From the NCBI GenBank assembly GCA_964630925.1, contig CAZVZK010000178.1:1-19614 (forward strand): a stretch of DNA of 19,614 nt, in the 5' to 3' direction. The notes beneath the pieces were generated by a model. It had not been told where the DNA came from, ran no database searches, and was given only the letters and a program-made list of their open reading frames with translations. The translations under genes were made by a program, and so were the position numbers. Within the stretch, counting starts at the first letter, position 1. Each line of letters opens with the position of its first letter. Source of the stretch: RGDT01 sp964630925. Lineage in GTDB: Bacteria > Planctomycetota > Planctomycetia > Gemmatales > Gemmataceae. Positions 7,497-13,449 of the stretch are shown piece by piece.

Positions 7497-8870
7497 TCAC
7501 AGGCCGGACCACAGGTCCTCGTCGTCCCAGATCTCGCGTCCGAAGACGCCGCGTTGCGTCTCGCGCCAGCGCTCGGCCTGGGCCTGCGTCTCGGCGGGCG
7601 ACGGGGTGGGGGCGTCCTCGACGGGGGCGCCGTCGATCCTGGAGCGGCGGCGTAGGCGGGCGATGAAGCGGTGATCGACCTTGCTGATGAGGTAGCGGAG
7701 GGCGGCGAGGGCGTGGTTGTTGTCGTCGATGGGGTTCTCGCCGACCTGGGCGCGCTCCTGCGGTGAGGGGTAGCGGTAGAGCTTCGCCTCGGCGATGAGG
7801 TTGGGGCAGGAGGTGAGGTTGACACGGAGGCGCTTCGTGCGGATGCGGGCCGTCACGGCGGCGATGCCGTGGCGGATGTCGTTGTCGGCGCGGAGGACCT
7901 TGAGGCCGGCGGCACGCAGCTCGGCGATCTCGGTGGCGCCGGCGGGGTCGGCGTACCAGGTGACGCCGGGGCGCGCCTTGAGGGCCTTGGCGTGCTCGTG
8001 CAGTGGCGTCTCACGGAGGTATCGCTCGTCGGTGATCCACAGCACGTCGTCGCGGTCCAGCGCGCCCCAGATGGCCGCGAACGGGTTGCGCCAGCCGAAG
8101 TCGATGCCGCCCACGGGCTGGCCGACGGCGAGGCCGGCGGCGTCCCAGATGCAGGACTCGAAGTCGGGGTAGACGAGGCCTTCGAGGGCGGTGAAGAGGC
8201 AGCGGTACTCCTGATCGACCCAGGCCTTGCCCAGCGACGCCTCCTCGGACTCGATGAAGGCCGGGGTGATGCGCGGGCAGAGGCCCCAGGGGACGAGGAC
8301 CTTGTGGAAGCCCGAGCCGCGCGCCCACTCGTGGAAGAACCAGCCGCGCTGGCCGAAGGGGGTGGAGAGGGCGACGAGGCGGCCGCGGCTGACGGCGAGC
8401 ATGGGGCGGACGGAGCGGTAGAGGTCGTCCGGGACGCGGGCGGCCTCGTCGATGACGAGGAGGGCGGCCTTCGAGAAGCCGCGGATGGTGCCCTCGCGGC
8501 CGGGGAGGCCGACGATGCGGGAGCCGTTGGACAGCTCGAGCTTGGAGAGGGTCTGGGCGTCCTGCACGGTGGGGAGGGGCCGCCCGCAGGCGGAGTAGGC
8601 GGCGAGGACCTTGCGGAACAGCTCGTGGGACTGGCGCTGGGAGGGGGAGAGGAGGATGACGAGGCTGTCGGGGGTGAAGAGGGCGGTGTGCAGGGCGAGG
8701 GCGGAGACGACGGTGGACTTGCCGGCCTGGCGGGAGCAGTTGAGGAGGGCCTGGCGGGCCGACGAGAGGAGGAAGGCGCGCTGCCAGGGGTCCGGGGCGA
8801 TGCCCTGGGCGACGAGGATCAGGGATGGGTCGAGGGCCAGCGACAGGGCCTTGTGCGCGGGGAGGGTCAT
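7497..8870 (-). CDS. terL: Phage terminase large subunit
   Basis: 457 aa from ATG 8870 (MTLPAHKAL). A longer reading to 8954 would overlap the GTPase promoter. This is the DNA-packaging motor ATPase/nuclease that cuts concatemeric DNA and pumps it through the portal. The Walker A is CSRQAGKST (45-53), a terminase-type variant, and Walker B is LLVIDE (137-142), followed by the AAR(V)PD motif. Motif III is LVALSTPFG (about 164-172). The C-terminal RNase H-like nuclease shows its acidic residues at GGIDFG (D256), ADP (D307) and DDNNHA (D381/D382). No small terminase gene is recognisable next to it: the upstream position is filled by plus-strand cargo, and HNH lies at 12535. Confidence 0.95.
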   Translation of the reverse strand: MTLPAHKALSLALDPSLILVAQGIAPDPWQRAFLLSSARQALLNCSRQAGKSTVVSALALHTALFTPDSLVILLSPSQRQSHELFRKVLAAYSACGRPLPTVQDAQTLSKLELSNGSRIVGLPGREGTIRGFSKAALLVIDEAARVPDDLYRSVRPMLAVSRGRLVALSTPFGQRGWFFHEWARGSGFHKVLVPWGLCPRITPAFIESEEASLGKAWVDQEYRCLFTALEGLVYPDFESCIWDAAGLAVGQPVGGIDFGWRNPFAAIWGALDRDDVLWITDERYLRETPLHEHAKALKARPGVTWYADPAGATEIAELRAAGLKVLRADNDIRHGIAAVTARIRTKRLRVNLTSCPNLIAEAKLYRYPSPQERAQVGENPIDDNNHALAALRYLISKVDHRFIARLRRRSRIDGAPVEDAPTPSPAETQAQAERWRETQRGVFGREIWDDEDLWSGL

Positions 8871-8919
8871 GGGGGCGAGTATGACGGGGGCGGGGTGGCG
8901 GAGGGGAGGGGGATAGGAC

Positions 8920-8948
8920 TTGTCAAACTGCTCGCGGGGTCGTGAAAT
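8920..8948 (+). promoter_or_regulatory. Promoter for the GTPase-led cargo block
   Basis: TTGTCA at 8920-8925, a 17-bp spacer and TGAAAT at 8943-8948. The spacing and TG-started -10 recall promoter blocks A and B, although the downstream GGATAAT is not conserved. A GGAG Shine-Dalgarno lies at 8977-8980, before ATG 8990. Confidence 0.5.
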
Positions 8949-8989
8949 GATCAATTAGCTTCCAACGCCGAGCGACGGAGAGTCCCCCT

Positions 8990-9709
8990 ATGTCGAACGG
9001 AACGTCGGACCCGGTATCCGCGACAGTGCTGAACATCGGCATCAGCACGATCGAGCGATCTGTGCCCACCCTGGTCGGGACTGTGACGCGATGGTGGTAC
9101 AGCAAGAGGGTCCTGGTTGCCGGGCAGATGCGGGCTGGCAAGAGCACGTTCATCGATTACCTACACCACGGCATTTTTGCGGAAGAGTCAGCTACCCAGA
9201 AGACCTACGACCCGGAGAGAACGAGACTATTCGACCTGGCTGTTGGGAAGGACAAGAGCCTGGAGGTCACGCTGCATTCAGTCACTGACCTTCCGGGGCA
9301 GGTCGGTGCTGCCGAACACGCAAAGATCGCCTTCACCGAAAAGCCCCACGGCATCCTCGTCTTTCTCGACCTGACAACATCGCTTACTGGCCAGCCCGAC
9401 CGGGCAGTTGGGGCGTGGGCGGATGAGTTCTGCACCCGTTTGGAGAAACTCTGGACAGCCTGGGGCGGGCGCAACACCACCCTGAAGTCGCTCATTTTCG
9501 TACTGAACAAGCGGGACAAGGTCGATCAATCGGCGGAGGATAAGTACAGGAAGGCTGTCCAAGCTGCGGTGAAGGGCCAGCTCAAGAATGCCCTCGGCTC
9601 GATCACGGCCGACATAGAGATCTTGGCCTGTACTGCAGTCAAGACGGACGAGGGCACCGCTCGGATTGACGCCATCATCACTCAGATGGCGAAGGAATTG
9701 TCGCGATGA
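8990..9709 (+). CDS. Small GTPase-like P-loop protein (cargo)
   Basis: 239 aa. After about 40 residues of N-terminal extension the G-domain motifs appear in order: G1 GQMRAGKS (45-52), G3 DLPGQ (100-104), G4 NKRD (173-176) and a likely G5 around TAVK (215-218). The switch I threonine may be in QKTYDPERT. It therefore binds and probably hydrolyses GTP, in the TRAFAC/Ras-like class (SRPRB/MglA-like by general look, exact family uncertain). There is no signal peptide. Its stop overlaps the ATG of the membrane protein 9706-10203, so the two are coupled and probably form one system, with the GTPase acting at the membrane. Base composition is less G/C-saturated than in the phage genes. A defence role is inferred from the neighbours only. 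Confidence 0.8.
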   Translation: MSNGTSDPVSATVLNIGISTIERSVPTLVGTVTRWWYSKRVLVAGQMRAGKSTFIDYLHHGIFAEESATQKTYDPERTRLFDLAVGKDKSLEVTLHSVTDLPGQVGAAEHAKIAFTEKPHGILVFLDLTTSLTGQPDRAVGAWADEFCTRLEKLWTAWGGRNTTLKSLIFVLNKRDKVDQSAEDKYRKAVQAAVKGQLKNALGSITADIEILACTAVKTDEGTARIDAIITQMAKELSR

Positions 9710-10203
9710 CCGAGACAGAAGCGTCTGAGCCTCCTCACGACCCGGCGCCACTGAAGCAGGTGCTCGTGCAGAAACACAAGGCGTTGAGTGAGCAGTCCTT
9801 CTTGCTGCGGAGTGGTTGTCGGCTCCTATGTCTTCTCGGGGCCCTCTTCCTGACCTTGTCCGGTAACCTTCCCCAGCACACCATCATCTCACTTTCCGCC
9901 ATGTTCCTCGTGTTGCTCGTGATCTGGGGGATAGGAGAGCACACCCTCTCAGAGAGAACAGAGGCAATCGAGAAAACGCTCTCACAAATGGCCGGGGGGC
10001 GGTGGGAGGACGCGTTCATCGTCGCTCGCCACAGCCCAACGAGCCACGAATACCCCTACTACGGCAGTAGCCCCGCAGCAGAGGCCCTCGGTTGGCTGCA
10101 CTACCACCTCCGCCTCCTGCTTAGTCAAGAGAAGTTGTACTGGCTGTTGATGGGGGCAGTGGTTCTGGCGGTGAGGCACTGGTTCACGGTGCCTTCCCCG
10201 TGA
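9706..10203 (+). CDS. Three-helix membrane partner of the GTPase
   Basis: 165 aa, starting inside the GTPase stop (ATGA). A hydrophilic N-terminus of about 35 residues is followed by membrane helices at about 38-54 and 58-76, a soluble segment (80-140, TEAIEKTLSQMAGGRWEDAF region) and a third helix at about 143-159. No known domain is recognised. Coupling to a GTPase suggests a membrane effector or anchor switched by nucleotide state. If the pair is a defence system, the membrane protein would be the candidate effector. The next gene starts 34 nt downstream on the same strand. Confidence 0.75.
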   Translation: MTETEASEPPHDPAPLKQVLVQKHKALSEQSFLLRSGCRLLCLLGALFLTLSGNLPQHTIISLSAMFLVLLVIWGIGEHTLSERTEAIEKTLSQMAGGRWEDAFIVARHSPTSHEYPYYGSSPAAEALGWLHYHLRLLLSQEKLYWLLMGAVVLAVRHWFTVPSP

Positions 10204-10237
10204 GTACTTGCTGGGTCATGCGAAGAAGGCCCATTCC

Positions 10238-11134
10238 ATGAGCATCGATCCCATCCTGGCCCGATTTGCCAAGTTAACGGTCTGGAAGAAGGGCGGTCAG
10301 CGGGCGCCGCACAAGCCCCTCCTGATCCTCTACGCCCTGGGCCGTTGGCAGCGGGGGGCGGTCGATGTCACCTACGCCGAGGCGGAGCCTGAGATGACCG
10401 CGCTCCTTCGCGAGTTCGGGCCGCCCCGGAAGTCGGACCACCCAGAGCAGCCCTTCTGGCGGTTGCAGAACGACGGCGTCTGGTCCGTGCAGGCCCCGCC
10501 AGACCTCCAGATGAAGACCGATGACGACGTTCCCCGGGTCGGCGAGCTGCGGTCGAGAGGCGTGCGAGCCGGCTTCGCGCCAGAGGTGCAGGAGGCCCTG
10601 CGGGAAAACCCGTCCCTGGTCCCGCGGATCGCATCCCGGCTGTTGGAGCGTAACTTCCCCGAATCGCTCCATCAGGACATTCTCGGTGCCGTCGGCCTGA
10701 GCCTTGAAGCCCCGGCCACCCGGCGGAAACGGGACCCGAACTTCCGGCCGCGGGTGCTGCTGGCCTACGAGTACCGCTGCGCCGTGTGTGGCTTCGACGT
10801 GCGCCTCGGGAGCGTTTCGATCGCTCTGGACGCCGCCCACATCCGCTGGCACCAGGCCGGCGGCCCCGACGAGGAGAGCAACGGTCTGGCCCTGTGCGTG
10901 CTGCATCACAAGACCTTCGACCTGGGAGCCTTCACCGTGGCTGACGGGGTGTTGCTCGTGTCGGAGCAGGCGAACGGGACGGCGGGCTTCGAGGAGGCTC
11001 TACTGCGGCATCACAACAAGCCCGTGCGACAGGCCCAGCGGCCTGAATGGCGACCGGCCCATGTCCACCTCGACTGGCACGCCAAGGAGGTCTTCAAGGG
11101 GAAGGCGAGGCATCTGGAGGCCGGCGGGCATTGA
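10238..11134 (+). CDS. Sulfur-binding-domain HNH endonuclease (phosphorothioate-DNA restriction family)
   Basis: 298 aa from ATG 10238 (an upstream in-frame ATG at 10208 is less likely). Residues 1 to about 150 match the sulfur-binding-domain pattern of phosphorothioated-DNA-dependent type IV restriction enzymes (ScoMcrA/SprMcrA relatives): LTVWKKGGQRAPHKPLLIL, LLREFGPP, HPEQPFWRLQNDGVW, FPESLHQDILGAVGL. The C-terminal HNH nuclease shows CAVC (181-184), AAHIRWHQAGGP (H201), SNGLALC (N215, C220) and HH (223-224). Family members cut DNA carrying Dnd-type sulfur modification; some relatives also recognise methylated DNA through an added SRA domain, which is absent here. No dnd modification genes are in the window, so it would act against incoming modified DNA. 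This is recognition of the family from memory of its sequence pattern. Confidence 0.85.
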   Translation: MSIDPILARFAKLTVWKKGGQRAPHKPLLILYALGRWQRGAVDVTYAEAEPEMTALLREFGPPRKSDHPEQPFWRLQNDGVWSVQAPPDLQMKTDDDVPRVGELRSRGVRAGFAPEVQEALRENPSLVPRIASRLLERNFPESLHQDILGAVGLSLEAPATRRKRDPNFRPRVLLAYEYRCAVCGFDVRLGSVSIALDAAHIRWHQAGGPDEESNGLALCVLHHKTFDLGAFTVADGVLLVSEQANGTAGFEEALLRHHNKPVRQAQRPEWRPAHVHLDWHAKEVFKGKARHLEAGGH

Positions 11135-11223
11135 GGCGCCGAAGAGCCGAACCCGTGGTGGGCGTGGCGCTGTCTGGCAGGAATGCGACGATCTGCGCGA
11201 ACCTGGTGTGAGGAGGTCAAGAG

Positions 11224-12513
11224 ATGGCCGTCGTGGTCGAGTATCTCGTGATGTTGCGTCGGAGCGACACATTCTGCGATTCGGTGGAGAGCTTCAACCG
11301 GCTGTTGGCCGTCGATTCGAACCTGGCTGTCTCCTCTGGAGCGATCCAATTCAAGGGGGGCAAAGTTGGCTATCAGATCAAGGGTGGGGAAGTGGCGGGC
11401 AAGGAGCAGCGCTACTTCCAGCTCTGCTTCAGCCTCCCAGGATCCAACCCCGATGGAGACGCACTTGATAACCTTGCGTCCTGCCTCAAGGCGGTCCGAG
11501 CCGTGATCGCCCAGGCCGGTGGTCAAGCCGAGGTGCTGTGGGATGACATCTCGTCATCCTACTCGCGAAAGGCCTACCCGCTCATCCACGACATCGAGAA
11601 CCTGATGCGCAAGCTGATCGCCAACTTCATGCTCATCACGGTGGGGCGGGAGTGGGTGAAGGAGGCCGCGCCAGTTGACATCAAGTCGGCTCTGGACAAG
11701 AGCAAACGCAAGCCAACGGACTCTCTCAACATCCTCCACACGCTGGACTTCTGCCACCTCGGCGACGTCCTCTTCTCCAAATACTCGACGCACACCGTCG
11801 AGGACCTGCACCAGCTGATCCGCCAGGCCAAGAAAGCCGACGACCTCGACCTCGCCAGCCTGCAGGAGTACCTGCCGAGGTCGAACTGGCAGCGATACTT
11901 CTCGACGCTCGTCTCCTGCGACGACGGATACCTGAGCAGTCGATGGAAGGATCTCTACGACCTACGTTGCCTCGTGGCCCACAACGCCATGCTGACGAAA
12001 GGCGACCTGGAGAAGATCGAGCGATTGGTCTCCGAGGTGAAGCCCAAGCTCGTCGATGCGATCAGCAAGGTGCCAAGCGTCAGCGTCCCTCCGACCGAGA
12101 TGGAGGCCGTCGCCGAAAGCGCCGTCCGCAACCTCAATGAGTCGTTGCGCTGCTTCATCATTGAGTGGAATCACCTGCTGGGAGTCCTCAGCCGGAGGGC
12201 AGCCGAGAGGGGTGTCACGGTGGGGCCTCTTCCCACGATCATCAGCGTTCTTACGCGAGAGAGACTAATTGACAGCGAGATGTCGCAGGCCCTCAATCGC
12301 TTACAACAGTTCCGCGACCGCACCATCCATGGCCCTCTGGACAGCATCAGCCCTGCGGTTATCGACGGTGCTCTTTTTGTCATACGGAGTCTGATCCGCC
12401 GGCTGGATGCAGCCGGAGCGGGTGAGAATCCCGCTCGTTGCCTGACCTGTGGAGCCGCTGATCAATGGGATGGTGTCCGCTGCCTAGGATGCGGGCGTAT
12501 GTCGGACGATTGA
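11224..12513 (+). CDS. Double-HEPN protein with C-terminal zinc ribbon (candidate RNase effector)
   Basis: 429 aa, preceded by an AGGAGGT Shine-Dalgarno 6 nt before ATG 11224. Residues 1 to about 105 are an unrecognised N-terminal domain. From about 110 to 280 lies a helical domain with SRKAYPLIHDIENLMRKLI and ending in RCLVAHN, an R-x4-H HEPN motif (R248, H253). A second helical domain (about 295-395) contains FRDRTIHG, again R-x4-H (R364, H369). The C-terminus has a zinc ribbon (C406, C409, C420, C423). HEPN R-x4-6-H proteins are metal-independent RNases in toxins and abortive-infection systems. The 89-nt gap and its own strong ribosome site suggest it can be translated separately from the restriction gene. 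Two intact motifs in one chain could form an intramolecular HEPN pair. Confidence 0.8.
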   Translation: MAVVVEYLVMLRRSDTFCDSVESFNRLLAVDSNLAVSSGAIQFKGGKVGYQIKGGEVAGKEQRYFQLCFSLPGSNPDGDALDNLASCLKAVRAVIAQAGGQAEVLWDDISSSYSRKAYPLIHDIENLMRKLIANFMLITVGREWVKEAAPVDIKSALDKSKRKPTDSLNILHTLDFCHLGDVLFSKYSTHTVEDLHQLIRQAKKADDLDLASLQEYLPRSNWQRYFSTLVSCDDGYLSSRWKDLYDLRCLVAHNAMLTKGDLEKIERLVSEVKPKLVDAISKVPSVSVPPTEMEAVAESAVRNLNESLRCFIIEWNHLLGVLSRRAAERGVTVGPLPTIISVLTRERLIDSEMSQALNRLQQFRDRTIHGPLDSISPAVIDGALFVIRSLIRRLDAAGAGENPARCLTCGAADQWDGVRCLGCGRMSDD

Positions 12514-12534
12514 CTGCACACTCGGCACCAGCCC

Positions 12535-12921
12535 TCACCGCCCCGCGCGGCCGCCCGCTCGTAGCCGCGCCAGCGTCCCCCTCCTGGCCTCGTCGGGCCA
12601 GGTCGCCAGCAGGGCCAGGAGGGCGGTGAACTCTTCCTCTGACAACGCGCCCTTGGCCTCGTTGCAGCGCATGCAGACGACGCGGAGGTTGTCGAGGCCC
12701 CAGCCGCCGCCGCGGCTGGTGGGTTGGGCGTGGTCAATGCCGAAGGCGCGGGCGGTCAGCGTGACGCCGCAGTGCCGGCAGGGGCGGCCCACTGCATCGG
12801 CCACCAGGGCGCGGAGGGCTTCGGGGCCGAAATCGATGCGGGCGCCGGCGTCCCTGGCGCGGCGGCGCTGGTGGCCGAGGATGGTGCGGACGCGGCGGCG
12901 GATGAGGGTGGGCTCGTCCAT
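12535..12921 (-). CDS. Phage HNH endonuclease
   Basis: 128 aa. CRHCG provides half of a zinc site, followed by IDHAQPTSRGGGWGLDNLRVVCMRCNEAKG, which contains the HNH-type His, the Asn and the second C-x2-C. The N-terminal 30 residues are basic. Small HNH proteins next to terminase in HK97-like phages and cf-PICIs assist terminase in cutting cos DNA. Here the expected adjacency is broken by the 3.6-kb plus-strand cargo block between this gene and terminase. Its stop is 22 nt from that of the convergent HEPN gene. Confidence 0.88.
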   Translation of the reverse strand: MDEPTLIRRRVRTILGHQRRRARDAGARIDFGPEALRALVADAVGRPCRHCGVTLTARAFGIDHAQPTSRGGGWGLDNLRVVCMRCNEAKGALSEEEFTALLALLATWPDEARRGTLARLRAGGRAGR

Positions 12922-12994
12922 GACCCCAGCATGGCCGGGGGGCCGTGGCGGGCGGGAGGGGACGGCCAGGGGGTGGGTCTTCGGGCCGGGGCGG

Positions 12995-13084
12995 ATGTCA
13001 CCGCGTCACCCGGAGGGGCAAGTCGCCTGGGGGCAAGGGTTTGCGAGGTGACATGGCCGATGTCCCTTCGATGTCACCGTCACC
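12995..13084. repeat. GGTGACAT box cluster, left copy (iteron/operator-like)
   Basis: ATGTCACC at 12995-13002 and 13071-13078, GTCACC at 13005-13010 and 13079-13084, GGTGACAT at 13047-13054 with the near-match ATGTCCC at 13060-13066. The same arrangement in inverted orientation is at 13367-13449. The cluster covers the 158-nt gap between HNH (start 12921) and the 64-aa gene (stop 13080), where no gene is seen. Confidence 0.7.
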
Positions 13085-13274
13085 AGCCCACGGCGTAGTA
13101 GAAGGGGAAGGGCGACCTCACGGGCACGCCCTCCCTGGCGTTCAGCTCCTCGTTCCGCCGGCGGGCCTCCGCCCTGGCCTCGGCCTCGGTGAGGCCGGTG
13201 GCCACCACCCTCCCCTTCCCCAGCGTGTCGAGGATCACCTGCCAGCCCTGCGACGGCTTCTTCTGGCGTGCCAT
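13080..13274 (-). CDS. Small basic phage protein (64 aa)
   Basis: 64 residues, with a GAGGT Shine-Dalgarno 6 nt upstream of ATG 13274. The core GWQVILDTLGKGRVVATGLT, then EAEARAEARRRNEELNA, reads like a two-strand sheet followed by a charged helix, a pattern seen in small phage accessory proteins that I cannot name. It lies between two inverted clusters of GGTGACAT boxes and downstream of the primase, so it could be a replication or regulatory partner. That is inference from position only. Confidence 0.65.
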   Translation of the reverse strand: MARQKKPSQGWQVILDTLGKGRVVATGLTEAEARAEARRRNEELNAREGVPVRSPFPFYYAVGW

Positions 13275-13366
13275 TGCAACCTCGTAGAGAATGGCCGGGC
13301 CGGGGCGGGAGGGCCTGTCGCCTCCCCCACCCTCTCCGGCTTCCTCGGGCCGCCCGCCTCAGCGCG

Positions 13367-13449
13367 GGTGACGCCGGGTGACATCGGGCATGTCACCCCG
13401 TAAGATCATGACAATCATCGGCTTGCGCCTTCCGGTGACGCGGTGACAT
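13367..13449. repeat. GGTGACAT box cluster, right copy (iteron/operator-like)
   Basis: GGTGAC at 13367-13372, a perfect palindrome GGTGACAT-5-ATGTCACC at 13377-13397, GGTGAC at 13434-13439 and GGTGACAT at 13442-13449. It overlaps the last codons of the primase-helicase gene. Its reverse complement aligns along its length with 12995-13084. A replication origin beside the replication gene, or operators, are the two sensible readings. Confidence 0.7.

Noticed and set aside
7869..8945. 358-codon plus-strand ORF opposite terminase
   Set aside because: Antisense shadow of a terminase with all motifs intact.
12995..13449. CRISPR-like or invertible-segment reading of the GGTGACAT boxes
   Set aside because: Boxes are 6-8 bp and irregularly spaced with no spacer structure, and the two inverted clusters have diverged too far for an active inversion switch without a nearby recombinase.
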